Below, in pieces: positions 50,196 to 64,000 of a stretch of 64,000 bases of DNA. The notes beneath the pieces are model-generated. The model had not been told where the DNA came from. It saw only the letters and a list, made by a program, of their open reading frames with translations, and did not search any database. Within the stretch, counting starts at the first letter, position 1. The number at the start of each line of letters is the position of its first letter. This DNA is from Paragordius varius (lineage: Eukaryota > Nematomorpha), in contig OZ176055.1 of assembly GCA_964247055.1 (NCBI GenBank), positions 4,898,001 through 4,962,000 of the forward strand, read 5' to 3'. A program made the translations under genes and the position numbers.

Positions 50196-53100
50196 AGCAA
50201 TTAAACTTTACAATTGTAAAAAGCGAAAAGGAATTTATTATTGCATATTGCATTATATATAGTTTTAAGACAAGGTTGCATTTTTGCATTAGGTTAAATA
50301 TTACAATATTTAGATGAAAGAAGTCACAACAAAGTTATATATTTGCATAAGGTAATCAATGTACAAAATCAGCATGTGTATCATTACATAAACTAGACTT
50401 TGCAATTAAAAATAGGCTCTTAGTCACCGCTAGATAAAATACTGTTTTTACATTCTCTTAGTAAGATTGAATCAAACTATACAGAGAGTTTAACAAACTG
50501 TTTCATATTCAATTTTTACCGATAATTAAATTAAAATCATGATGCATATCATAACATTAACTAGACTTTGCAATTAAAAATCGGCTCTTAGTCACCGCTC
50601 GATAAAATTACTATTTTTACATTTCTCTTGTAAGTCTGCATTAATCACAGATAATATGACATGCGTATCATTACAGAATTAAACTTTGGAATTAAATATC
50701 GGATATTAGACACCGTTGGACCATTTAGTGTTTTGACATTCTCTTAGGAAGTATACATCAAACTATACAGATAGTTTGACAAACTCTTTCATATCCAATT
50801 TTGACAAAAATCAATGTACAAAATGGGCATGTGTATCATTACATAAACTCGACTTTGCGATTAAAAATCGGCTCTTAGCCACCGCTAGATAAAATTATAT
50901 TTTTACATTTCTTTTGGTAAGACTGCATTAATCACAAATAATATGACATGCGTATCATTACAAAATTAAACTTTGGAATTAAATATCGGATATTAGACAC
51001 ACAAATAATATGACATGCGTATCTTTACAGAATTAAAGTTTGGAATTAAATATCGGATATTAGTCACCGTTAAACCATTTAGTGTTTTGACATTCTCTTA
51101 GGAAGTATACATCAAACTATACAGATAGTTTGACAAACTCTTTCATATCCAATTTTGACATAAATCAATGTACAAAATCAGCATGTGTATCATTACATAA
51201 ACTAGACTTTGCGATTAAAAATCGGCTCTTAGCTACCGCTAGATAAAATTATTATTTTTACATTTCTTTTGGTAAGACTGCATTAATCACAGATAATATG
51301 ACATGCGTATCATTACAAAATTAAACTTTGGAATTAAATATCGGATATTAGTCGCCGTTAAACCATTTAGTGTTTTGACATTCTCTTAGGAAGTATACAT
51401 CAAACTATACAGATAGTTTGACAAACTCTTTCATATCCAATTTTGACATAAATCAATGTACAAAATCAGCATGTGTATCATTACATAAACTAGACTTTGC
51501 GATTAAAAATCGGCTCTTAGTCACCGCTAGATAAAATTACTATTTTTACATTTTTCTTGGTAAGACTGCATCGTTACAGCAATTAAACTTTACAATTGTA
51601 AAAAGCGAAAAGGAATTTATTATTGCATATTGCATTATATATAGTTTTAAGACAAGGTTGCATTTTTGCATTAGGTTAAATATTACAATATTTAGATGAA
51701 AGAAGTCACAACAAAGTTATATATTTGCATAAGGTAATCAATGTACAAAATCAGCATGTGTATCATTACATAAACTAGACTTAGCAATTAAAAATAGGCT
51801 CTTAGTCACCGCTAGATAAAATACTGTTTTTACATTCTCTTAGTAAGATTGCATCAAACTATACAGAGAGTTTAACAAACTGTTTCATATTCGATTTATA
51901 CCGATAATTAAATTAAAATCATGATGCATATCATAACATTAACTAGACTTTGCAATTAAAAATCGGCTCTTAGTCACCGCTCGATAAAATTACTATTTTT
52001 ACATTTCTCTTGTAAGTCTGCATTAATCACAGATAATATGACATGCGTATCATTACAGAATTAAACTTTGGAATTAAATATCGGAGATTAGTCACCGTTA
52101 AACCATTTAGTGTTTTGACATTCTCTTAGGAAGTATACATCAAACTATACAGATAGTTTGACAAACTCTTTCATATCCAATTTTGACATAAATCAATGTA
52201 CAAAATCAGCATGTGTATCATTACATAAACTAGACTTTGCAATAAAAAATCGGCTCTTAGTCACCGCTAGATAAAATACTGTTTTTACATTCTCTTAGTA
52301 AGATTGCATCAAACTATACAGAGAGTTTAACAAACTGTTTCATATTCGATTTATACCGATAATTAAATTAAAATCATGATGCATATCATAACATTAACTA
52401 GACTTTGCAATTAAAAATCGGCTCTTAGTCACCGCTCGATAAAATTACTATTTTTACATTTCTCTTGTAAGTCTGCATTAATCACAGATAATATGACATG
52501 CGTATCAATACAGAATTAAACTTTGGAATTAAATATCGGGAATTAGTCACGGTTAAACCATTTAGTGTTTTGACATTCTCTTAGGAAGTATACATCAAAC
52601 TCTTTCATATCCAATTTTGACATAAATCAATGTACAAAACAGCATACATTTCTTTTGGTAAGACTGCATTAATCACAAATAATATGACATGCGTATCATT
52701 ACAAAATTAAATTTTGGAATTAAATATCGGATATTAGACACCGTTGGACCATTTAGTGTTTTGACATTCTTTAAGTAAGTTTACATCAAACTATACAGAT
52801 AGTTTGACAAACTCTTTCATATCCAATTTTGACATAAATCAATGTACAAAATCAGCATGTGTATCATTACAAAAACTCGACTTTGCGATTAAAAATCGGC
52901 TCTTAGTCACCGCTCGATAAAATTACTATTTTTACATTTCTCTTGTAAGTCTGCATTAATCACAGATAATATGACATGCGTATCATTACAGAATTAAACT
53001 TTGGAATTAAATATCGGAGATTAGTCACCGTTAAACCATTTAGTGTTTTGACATTCTCTTAGGAAGTATACATCAAACTATACAGATAGTTTGACAAACT

Positions 53101-56100
53101 CTTTCATATCCAATTTTGACATAAATCAATGTACAAAATCAGCATGTGTATCATTACATAAACTAGACTTTGCAATAAAAAATCGGCTCTTAGTCACCGC
53201 TAGATAAAATACTGTTTTTACATTCTCTTAGTAAGATTGCATCAAACTATACAGAGAGTTTAACAAACTGTTTCATATTCGATTTATACCGATAATTAAA
53301 TTAAAATCATGATGCATATCATAACATTAACTAGACTTTGCAATTAAAAATCGGCTCTTAGTCACCGCTCGATAAAATTACTATTTTTACATTTCTCTTG
53401 TAAGTCTGCATTAATCACAGATAATATGACATGCGTATCATTACAGAATTAAACTTTGGAATTAAATATCGGAGATTAGTCACGGTTAAACCATTTAGTG
53501 TTTTGACATTCTCTTAGGAAGTATACATCAAATTATACAGATAGTTTGACAAACTCTTTCATATCCAATTTTGACATAAATCAATGTACAAAACAGCATA
53601 CATTTCTTTTGGTAAGACTGCATTAATCACAAATAATATGACATGCGTATCATTACAAAATTAAACTTTGGAATTAAATATCGGATATTAGACACCGTTG
53701 GACCATTTAGTGTTTTGACATTCTCTTAGTAAGTTTACATCAAACTATACAGATAGTTTGACAAACTCTTTCATATCCAATTTTGACATAAATCAATGTA
53801 CAAAACAGCATACATTTCTTTTGGTAAGACTGCATTAATCACAAATAATATGACATGCGTATCATTACAAAATTAAACTTTGGAATTAAATATCGGATAT
53901 TAGACACCGTTGGACCATTTAGTGTTTTGACATTCTCTTAGTAAGTTTACATCAAACTATACAGATAGTTTGACAAACTCTTTCATATCCAATTTTGACA
54001 TAAATCAATGTACAAAATCAGCATGTGTATCATTACAAAAACTCGACTTTGCGATTAAAAATCGGCTCTTAGCCACCGCTAGATAAAATTATTATTTTTA
54101 CATTTCTTTTGGTAAGACTGCATTAATCACAAATAATATGACATGCGTATCATTACAGAATTAAACTTTGGAATTAAATATCGGATATTAGACACCGTTG
54201 GATCATTTAGTGTTTTAACATTCTCTTAGGAAGTATACATCAAACTATACAGATAGTTTGACAAACTCTTTCATATCCAATTTTAGCATAAATCAATGTA
54301 TATCAGCATGTGTATCATTACATAAACTCGACGTTGCGATTAAAAATCGGCTCTTAGCCACCGCTAAATAAAATTATTATTTTTACATTTCTTTTGGTAA
54401 GACTGCATTAATCACAGATAATATGACATGCGTATCATTACAAAATTAAACTTTGGAATTAAATATCGGATATTAGTCACTGTTAAACCATTTAGTGTTT
54501 TGACATTCTCTTAGGAAGTATACATCAAACTATACAGATAGTTTAACAAACTGTTTCATATTCGATTTTTACCGATAATTAAATTAAAATCATGATGCAT
54601 ATCATAACATTAACTGGACTTTGCAATTAAAAATCGGCTCTTAGTCACCGCTCGATAAAATTACTATTTTTACATTTCTCTTGTAAGTCTGCATTAATCA
54701 CAGATAATATGACATGCGTATCATTACAGAATTAAACTTTGGAATTAAATATTGGAGATTAGTCACGGTTAAACCATTTAGTGTTTTGACATTCTCTTAG
54801 GAAGTATACATCAAACTATACAGATAGTTTGACAAACTCTTTCATATCCAATTTTGACATAAATCAATGTACAAAACAGCATACATTTCTTTTGGTAAGA
54901 CTGCATTAATCACAAATAATATGACATGCGTATCATTACAAAATTAAACTTTGGAATTAAATATCGGATATTAGACACCGTTGGACCATTTAGTGTTTTG
55001 ACATTCTCTTAGTAAGTTTACATCAAACTATACAGATAGTTTGACAAACTCTTTCATATCCAATTTTGACATAAATTAATGTACAAAATCAGCATGTGTA
55101 TCATTACATAAACTAGACTTTGCGATTAAAAATCGGCTCTTAGTCACCGCTAGATAAAATTACTATTTTTACATTTTTCTTGGTAAGACTGCATCGTTAC
55201 AGCAATTAAACTTTACAATTGTAAAAAGCGAAAAGGAATTTATTATTGCATATTGCATTATATATAGTTTTAAGACAAGGTTGCATTTTTGCATTAGGTT
55301 AAATATTACAATATTTAGATGAAAGAAGTCACAACAAAGTTATATATTTGCATAAGGTAATCAATGTACAAAATCAGCATGTGTATCATTACATAAACTA
55401 GACTTTGCAATTAAAAATAGGCTCTTAGTCACCGCTAGATAAAATACTGTTTTTACATTCTCTTAGTAAGATTGAATCAAACTATACAGAGAGTTTAACA
55501 AACTGTTTCATATTCAATTTTTACCGATAATTAAATTAAAATCATGATGCATATCATAACATTAACTAGACTTTGCAATTAAAAATCGGCTCTTAGTCAC
55601 CGCTCGATAAAATTACTATTTTTACATTTCTCTTGTAAGTCTGCATTAATCACAGATAATATGACATGCGTATCATTACAGAATTAAACTTTGGAATTAA
55701 ATATCGGATATTAGACACCGTTGGACCATTTAGTGTTTTGACATTCTCTTAGGAAGTATACATCAAACTATACAGATAGTTTGACAAACTCTTTCATATC
55801 CAATTTTGACAAAAATCAATGTACAAAATGGGCATGTGTATCATTACATAAACTCGACTTTGCGATTAAAAATCGGCTCTTAGCCACCGCTAGATAAAAT
55901 TATATTTTTACATTTCTTTTGGTAAGACTGCATTAATCACAAATAATATGACATGCGTATCATTACAAAATTAAACTTTGGAATTAAATATCGGATATTA
56001 GACACACAAATAATATGACATGCGTATCTTTACAGAATTAAAGTTTGGAATTAAATATCGGATATTAGTCACCGTTAAACCATTTAGTGTTTTGACATTC

Positions 56101-59100
56101 TCTTAGGAAGTATACATCAAACTATACAGATAGTTTGACAAACTCTTTCATATCCAATTTTGACATAAATCAATGTACAAAATCAGCATGTGTATCATTA
56201 CATAAACTAGACTTTGCGATTAAAAATCGGCTCTTAGCTACCGCTAGATAAAATTATTATTTTTACATTTCTTTTGGTAAGACTGCATTAATCACAGATA
56301 ATATGACATGCGTATCATTACAAAATTAAACTTTGGAATTAAATATCGGATATTAGTCGCCGTTAAACCATTTAGTGTTTTGACATTCTCTTAGGAAGTA
56401 TACATCAAACTATACAGATAGTTTGACAAACTCTTTCATATCCAATTTTGACATAAATCAATGTACAAAATCAGCATGTGTATCATTACATAAACTAGAC
56501 TTTGCGATTAAAAATCGGCTCTTAGTCACCGCTAGATAAAATTACTATTTTTACATTTTTCTTGGTAAGACTGCATCGTTACAGCAATTAAACTTTACAA
56601 TTGTAAAAAGCGAAAAGGAATTTATTATTGCATATTGCATTATATATAGTTTTAAGACAAGGTTGCATTTTTGCATTAGGTTAAATATTACAATATTTAG
56701 ATGAAAGAAGTCACAACAAAGTTATATATTTGCATAAGGTAATCAATGTACAAAATCAGCATGTGTATCATTACATAAACTAGACTTTGCAATTAAAAAT
56801 AGGCTCTTAGTCACCGCTAGATAAAATACTGTTTTTACATTCTCTTAGTAAAATTGCATCAAACTATACAGAGAGTTTAACAAACTGTTTCATATTCGAT
56901 TTATACCGATAATTAAATTAAAATCATGATGCATATCATAACATTAACTAGACTTTGCAATTAAAAATCGGCTCTTAGTCACCGCTCGATAAAATTACTA
57001 TTTTTACATTTCTCTTGTAAGTCTGCATTAATCACAGATAATATGACATGCGTATCATTACAGAATTAAACTTTGGAATTAAATATCGGAGATTAGTCAC
57101 CGTTAAACCATTTAGTGTTTTGACATTCTCTTAGGAAGTATACATCTAACTATACAGATAGTTTGACAAACTCTTTCATATCCAATTTTGACATAAATCA
57201 ATGTACAAAATCAGCATGTGTATCATTACATAAACTAGACTTTGCAATAAAAAATCGGCTCTTAGTCACCGCTAGATAAAATACTGTTTTTACATTCTCT
57301 TAGTAAGATTGCATCAAACTATACAGAGAGTTTAACAAACTGTTTCATATTCGATTTATACCGATAATTAAATTAAAATCATGATGCATATCATAACATT
57401 AACTAGACTTTGCAATTAAAAATCGGCTCTTAGTCACCGCTCGATAAAATTACTATTTTTACATTTCTCTTGTAAGTCTGCATTAATCACAGATAATATG
57501 ACATGCGTATCATTACAGAATTAAACTTTGGAATTAAATATCGGAGATTAGTCACGGTTAAACCATTTAGTGTTTTGACATTCTCTTAGGAAGTATACAT
57601 CAAACTCTTTCATATCCAATTTTGACATAAATCAATGTACAAAACAGCATACATTTCTTTTGGTAAGACTGCATTAATCACAAATAATATGACATGCGTA
57701 TCATTACAAAATTAAATTTTGGAATTAAATATCGGATATTAGACACCGTTGGACCATTTAGTGTTTTGACATTCTCTTAGTAAGTTTACATCAAACTATA
57801 CAGATAGTTTGACAAACTCTTTCATATCCAATTTTGACATAAATCAATGTACAAAATCAGCATGTGTATCATTACAAAAACTCGACTTTGCGATTAAAAA
57901 TCGGCTCTTAGCCACCGCTAGATAAAATTATTATTTTTACATTTCTTTTGGTAAGACTGCATTAATCACAAAAAATATGACATGCGTATCTTTACAGAAT
58001 TAAAGTTTGGAATTAAATATCGGATATTAGTCACCGTTAAACCATTTAGTGTTTTGACATTCTCTTAGGAAGTATACATCAAACTATACAGATAGTTTGA
58101 CAAACTCTTTCATATCCAATTTTGACATAAATCAATGTACAAAATCAGCATGTGTATCATTACATAAACTAGACTTTGCGATTAAAAATCGGCTCTTAGT
58201 CACCGCTAGATAAAATTACTATTTTTACATTTTTCTTGGTAAGACTGCATCGTTACAGCAATTAAACTTTACAATTGTAAAAAGCGAAAAGGAATTTATT
58301 ATTGCATATTGCATTATATATAGTTTTAAGACAAGGTTGCATTTTTGCATTAGGTTAAATATTACAATATTTAGATGAAAGAAGTCACAACAAAGTTATA
58401 TATTTGCATAAGGTTCAATATTACAGTATTTAGGTGAAAGCATTCACAACCAAGATAATATACTTTTTTAGCGTAACAAGGACAAAGGTGTATTATGCAC
58501 TAAGGTAAGAGAGAATAATATTATATTTTCATAAGTTAACTATTATAAGGTCATTGAGTTAAGTTAACAAAAACAATTAAGTTATATAACATGTCCCCGC
58601 TGACAAAATAGTGTTTTGACATTCTCTTAGTAAGAGTACATCAAACTATACAGATAGTTTGACAAACTCTTTCATATCCGATTTTGACAAAGATATTGTA
58701 AATCAATGTACAAAATAAGCATGTGTATCATTACATAAACTAGACTTTGCGATTAGAAATCGGCTCTTAGTCACCGCTCGATATACTTAGTAATTTTATA
58801 TTTCTCTTGTAAGACTGCATTAATCACAGATAATATGACATGCGTATCATTACAGAATTAAACTTTGGAATTAAATATCGGATATTAGACACCGTTGGAT
58901 CATTTAGTGTTTTAACATTCTCTTAGGAAGTATACATCAAACTATACAGATAGTTTGACAAACTCTTTCATATCCAATTTTAGCATAAATCAATGTATAT
59001 CAGCATGTGTATCATTACATAAACTCGACGTTGCGATTAAAAATCGGCTCTTAGCCACCGCTAAATAAAATTATTATTTTTACATTTCTTTTGGTAAGAC

Positions 59101-62100
59101 TGCATTAATCACAGATAATATGACATGCGTATCATTACAAAATTAAACTTTGGAATTAAATATCGGATATTAGTCACTGTTAAACCATTTAGTGTTTTGA
59201 CATTCTCTTAGGAAGTATACATCAAACTATACAGATAGTTTAACAAACTGTTTCATATTCGATTTTTACCGATAATTAAATTAAAATCATGATGCATATC
59301 ATAACATTAACTGGACTTTGCAATTAAAAATCGGCTCTTAGTCACCGCTCGATAAAATTACTATTTTTACATTTCTCTTGTAAGTCTGCATTAATCACAG
59401 ATAATATGACATGCGTATCATTACAGAATTAAACTTTGGAATTAAATATTGGAGATTAGTCACGGTTAAACCATTTAGTGTTTTGACATTCTCTTAGGAA
59501 GTATACATCAAACTATACAGATAGTTTGACAAACTCTTTCATATCCAATTTTGACATAAATCAATGTACAAAACAGCATACATTTCTTTTGGTAAGACTG
59601 CATTAATCACAAATAATATGACATGCGTATCATTACAGAATTAAACTTTGGAATTAAATATCGGAGATTAGTCACCGTTAAACCATTTAGTGTTTTGACA
59701 TTCTCTTAGGAAGTATACATCAAACTATACAGATAGTTTGACAAACTCTTTCATATCCAATTTTGACATAAATCAATGTACAAAATCAGCATGTGTATCA
59801 TTACATAAACTAGACTTTGCAATAAAAAATCGGCTCTTAGTCACCGCTAGATAAAATACTGTTTTTACATTCTCTTAGTATGATTGCATCAAACTATACA
59901 GAGAGTTTAACAAACTGTTTCATATTCGATTTATACCGATAATTAAATTAAAATCATGATGCATATCATAACATTAACTAGACTTTGCAATTAAAAATCG
60001 GCTCTTAGTCACCGCTTGATAAAATTACTATTTTTACATTTCTCTTGTAAGTCTGCATTAATCACAGATAATATGACATGCGTATCATTACAGAATTAAA
60101 CTTTGGAATTAAATATCGGAGATTAGTCACGGTTAAACCATTTAGTGTTTTGACATTCTCTTAGGAAGTATACATCAAACTCTTTCATATCCAATTTTGA
60201 CATAAATCAATGTACAAAACAGCATACATTTCTTTTGGTAAGACTGCATTAATCACAAATAATATGACATGCGTATCATTACAAAATTAAATTTTGGAAT
60301 TAAATATCGGATATTAGACACCGTTGGACCATTTAGTGTTTTGACATTCTCTTAGTAAGTTTACATCAAACTATACAGATAGTTTGACAAACTCTTTCAT
60401 ATCCAATTTTGACATAAATCAATGTACAAAATCAGCATGTGTATCATTACAAAAACTCGACTTTGCGATTAAAAATCGGCTCTTAGCCACCGCTAGATAA
60501 AATTATTATTTTTACATTTCTTTTGGTAAGACTGCATTAATCACAAATAATATGACATGCGTATCTTTACAGAATTAAAGTTTGGAATTAAATATCGGAT
60601 ATTAGTCACCGTTAAACCATTTAGTGTTTTGACATTCTCTTAGAAAGTATACATCAAACTATACAGATAGTTTGACAAACTCTTTCATATCCAATTTTGA
60701 CATAAATCAATGTACAAAATCAGCATGTGTATCATTACATAAACTACACTTTGCGATTAAAAATCGGCTCTTAGTCACCGCTAGATAAAATTACTATTTT
60801 TACATTTTTCTTGGTAAAACTGCATCGTTACAGCAATTAAACTTTACAATTGTAAAAAGCGAAAAGGAATTTATTATTGCATATTGCATTATATATAGTT
60901 TTAAGACAAGGTTGCATTTTTGCATTAGGTTAAATATTACAATATTTAGATGAAAGAAGTCACAACAAAGTTAGATATTTGCATAATGTTCAATATTACA
61001 GTATTTAGGTGAAAGCATTAACAACCAAGATAATATACTTTTTTAGCGTAACAAGGACAAAGGTGTATTATGCACTAAGGTAAGAGAGAATAATATTATA
61101 TTTTCATAAGTTAACTATTATAAGGTCATTGAGTTAAGTTAACAAAAACAATTAAGTTATATAACATGTCCCCGCTGACAAAATATTGTTTTGACATTCT
61201 CTTAGTAAGAGTACATCAAACTATACAGATAGTTTGACAAACTCTTTCATATCCGATTTTGACAAAGATATTGTAAATCAATGTACAAAATAAGCATGTG
61301 TATCATTACATAAACTAGACTTTGCGATTAGAAATCGGCTCTTAGTCACCGCTCGATATACTTAGTAATTTTATATTTCTCTTGTAAGACTGCATTAATC
61401 ACAGATAATATGACATGCGTATCATTACAGAATTAAACTTTGGAATTAAATATCGGATATTAGACACCGTTGGATCATTTAGTGTTTTAACATTCTCTTA
61501 GGAAGTATACATCAAACTATACAGATAGTTTGACAAACTCTTTCATATCCAATTTTAGCATAAATCAATGTATATCAGCATGTGTATCATTACATAAACT
61601 CGACGTTGCGATTAAAAATCGGCTCTTAGCCACCGCTAAATAAAATTATTATTTTTACATTTCTTTTGGTAAGACTGCATTAATCACAGATAATATGACA
61701 TGCGTATCATTACAAAATTAAACTTTGGAATTAAATATCGGATATTAGTCACTGTTAAACCATTTAGTGTTTTGACATTCTCTTAGGAAGTATACATCAA
61801 ACTATACAGATAGTTTAACAAACTGTTTCATATTCGATTTTTACCGATAATTAAATTAAAATCATGATGCATATCATAACATTAACTGGACTTTGCAATT
61901 AAAAATCGGCTCTTAGTCACCGCTCGATAAAATTACTATTTTTACATTTCTCTTGTAAGTCTGCATTAATCACAGATAATATGACATGCGTATCATTACA
62001 GAATTAAACTTTGGAATTAAATATTGGAGATTAGTCACGGTTAAACCATTTAGTGTTTTGACATTCTCTTAGGAAGTATACATCAAACTATACAGATAGT

Positions 62101-64000
62101 TTGACAAACTCTTTCATATCCAATTTTGACATAAATCAATGTACAAAACAGCATACATTTCTTTTGGTAAGACTGCATTAATCACAAATAATATGACATG
62201 CGTATCATTACAAAATTAAACTTTGGAATTAAATATCGGATATTAGACACCGTTGGACCATTTAGTGTTTTGACATTCTCTTAGTAAGTTTACATCAAAC
62301 TATACAGATAGTTTGACAAACTCTTTCATATCCAATTTTGACATAAATTAATGTACAAAATCAGCATGTGTATCATTACATAAACTAGACTTTGCGATTA
62401 AAAATCGGCTCTTAGTCACCGCTAGATAAAATTACTATTTTTACATTTTTCTTGGTAAGACTGCATCGTTACAGCAATTAAACTTTACAATTGTAAAAAG
62501 CGAAAAGGAATTTATTATTGCATATTGCATTATATATAGTTTTAAGACAAGGTTGCATTTTTGCATTAGGTTAAATATTACAATATTTAGATGAAAGAAG
62601 TCACAACAAAGTTATATATTTGCATAAGGTAATCAATGTACAAAATCAGCATGTGTATCATTACATAAACTAGACTTTGCAATTAAAAATAGGCTCTTAG
62701 TCACCGCTAGATAAAATACTGTTTTTACATTCTCTTAGTAAGATTGAATCAAACTATACAGAGAGTTTAACAAACTGTTTCATATTCAATTTTTACCGAT
62801 AATTAAATTAAAATCATGATGCATATCATAACATTAACTAGACTTTGCAATTAAAAATCGGCTCTTAGTCACCGCTCGATAAAATTACTATTTTTACATT
62901 TCTCTTGTAAGTCTGCATTAATCACAGATAATATGACATGCGTATCATTACAGAAAAACTTTGGAATTAAATATCGGATATTAGACACCGTTGGACCATT
63001 TAGTGTTTTGACATTCTCTTAGGAAGTATACATCAAACTATACAGATAGTTTGACAAACTCTTTCATATCCAATTTTGACATAAATCAATGTACAAAATC
63101 AGCATGTGTATCATTACATAAACTAGACTTTGCGATTAAAAATCGGCTCTTAGCTACCGCTAGATAAAATTATTATTTTTACATTTCTTTTGGTAAGACT
63201 GCATTAATCACAGATAATATGACATGCGTATCATTACAAAATTAAACTTTGGAATTAAATATCGGATATTAGTCACCGTTAAACCATTTAGTGTTTTGAC
63301 ATTCTCTAAGGAAGTATACATCAAACTATACAGATAGTTTGACAAACTCTTTCATATCCAATTTTGACATAAATCAATGTACAAAATCAGCATGTGTATC
63401 ATTACATAAACTAGACTTTGCGATTAAAAATCGGCTCTTAGTCACCGCTAGATAAAATTACTATTTTTACATTTTTCTTGGTAAGACTGCATCGTTACAG
63501 CAATTAAACTTTACAATTGTAAAAAGCGAAAAGGAATTTATTATTGCATATTGCATTATATATAGTTTTAAGACAAGGTTGCATTTTTGCATTAGGTTAA
63601 ATATTACAATATTTAGATGAAAGAAGTCACAACAAAGTTATATATTTGCATAAGGTAATCAATGTACAAAATCAGCATGTGTATCATTACATAAACTAGA
63701 CTTTGCAATTAAAAATAGGCTCTTAGTCACCGCTAGATAAAATACTGTTTTTACATTCTCTTAGTAAGATTGCATCAAACTATACAGAGAGTTTAACAAA
63801 CTGTTTCATATTCGATTTATACCGATAATTAAATTAAAATCATGATGCATATCATAACATTAACTAGACTTTGCAATTAAAAATCGGCTCTTAGTCACCG
63901 CTCGATAAAATTACTATTTTTACATTTCTCTTGTAAGTCTGCATTAATCACAGATAATATGACATGCGTATCATTACAGAATTAAACTTTGGAATTAAAT
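50188..64000 (+). repeat. Large duplicated block, copy 2 (no hAT)
   Basis: Counterpart of 18,799-37,737, running off the window end, so its full length is unknown. Private differences from copy 1 include AAATTATACAG at about 53,530, CATCTAACTATAC at about 57,145, CTACACTTTGCG at about 60,745 and ATATTGTTTTGAC at about 61,183. Its left limit is an irregular junction at 50,187/50,188. Confidence 0.9.
53038..53045. other. Paralogous empty site for the hAT insertion
   Basis: ATTTAGTG occurs once here, in the duplicated block that matches 18.8-31.65 kb. It is preceded by ATCGGAGATTAGTCACCGTT and followed by TTTTGACATTCTCTTAGGAA, exactly the two flanks of the hAT. The offset is 31,389 on the left side and 28,930 on the right, and their difference equals the element plus one duplication (2,459). 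There is no footprint, so this is a never-occupied site. Confidence 0.93.

Larger units (their letters stand above)
24108..64000 (+). repeat. Satellite array, right arm (open at window end)
   Basis: The array resumes exactly in phase after the hAT insertion and runs to the last base with no further interruption. It contains 25 D modules, 10 full (about 29,320; 31,900; 34,560; 38,260; 40,140; 41,210; 43,590; 44,945; 58,250; 60,830) and 15 truncated. Orientation is constant. Much of it consists of large recent copies of the left arm and of itself (see the duplication entries). No gene, promoter or RNA gene is visible. Size, homogeneity and nested periodicity fit a pericentromeric or centromeric satellite, but that is inferred. 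Confidence 0.97.

Noticed and set aside
2941-64000. CRISPR array
   Set aside because: Repeats are 117-169 bp, contiguous, and lack unique spacers; the context is eukaryotic.
2941-64000. CENP-B box or telomeric repeats in the monomers
   Set aside because: ACACCGTTGGACC in type B only faintly recalls the CENP-B box and lacks its required CGGG half; no telomere-like short tandem motif was seen.
2941-64000. Whole array as an assembly artefact
   Set aside because: Blocks carry distinct private variants and one copy has the hAT while the other does not, so they are not the same reads placed twice; copy number could still be wrong and the 50,187 joint deserves checking.
1-64000. tRNA, rRNA or small structural RNA genes
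   Set aside because: No conserved tRNA A/B boxes or rRNA segments were noticed; hairpins seen belong to the satellite monomers.

Overview
The window is almost entirely satellite DNA from an animal genome, most likely an arthropod. The evidence for this is very AT-rich sequence, a mariner relic, and a BED-finger hAT transposon of the GTF2IRD2/SCAND3-like type that is common in arthropod genomes. The species cannot be named from the sequence. No host protein-coding gene, tRNA, rRNA or CRISPR array was found. No retrovirus-like or other capsid-bearing element was recognised.

Layout. (1) 1-2,759 is single-copy AT-rich flank. It holds an old inverted repeat (about 150-560) and a decayed mariner transposase on the minus strand (about 690-1,370). 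(2) 2,760-2,940 is the ragged edge of the array, with worn and partly deleted monomers. (3) 2,941-21,656 and 24,108-64,000 are one head-to-tail satellite array, about 58.6 kb in all. It continues past the right end of the window with no inversion seen. (4) 21,657-24,107 is a 2,451-bp hAT transposon inserted in the array, with 8-bp target duplications (ATTTAGTG) and short imperfect terminal inverted repeats.

Array architecture. The array is built from a 169-bp monomer in two types (C and A) and a shortened 117-bp derivative (B). The simplest repeating form is C-A-B, 455 bp long. Punctuating it is a module D: a B-like monomer carrying about 300 bp of unrelated sequence. D is 401 bp when full (13 copies) and about 194 bp in a truncated form joined to the middle of a C monomer (22 copies). 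D divides the array into higher-order blocks of about 0.7-3.6 kb, and these blocks have themselves been copied in large pieces. Region 18.8-37.7 kb (without the hAT) matches 50.2-64.0 kb almost base for base. Region 6.3-11.15 kb matches 44.9-50.19 kb as a mosaic. There are also a 2,667-bp tandem duplication (31.65-36.98 kb), a 5,666-bp spaced duplication and a 1,590-bp tandem duplication.

The hAT copy encodes a BED zinc finger and an RNase H-like core, but an in-frame TAA after residue 531 separates these from the C-terminal dimerisation region. That region carries the expected third catalytic acidic residue. The duplicated satellite block supplies an intact empty site at 53,038-53,045, so the hAT most likely inserted after the 13-14 kb duplication arose. 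Size, homogeneity, layered repeat organisation and decayed edge together resemble pericentromeric or centromeric satellite arrays. That chromosomal role is inference; nothing here proves it.
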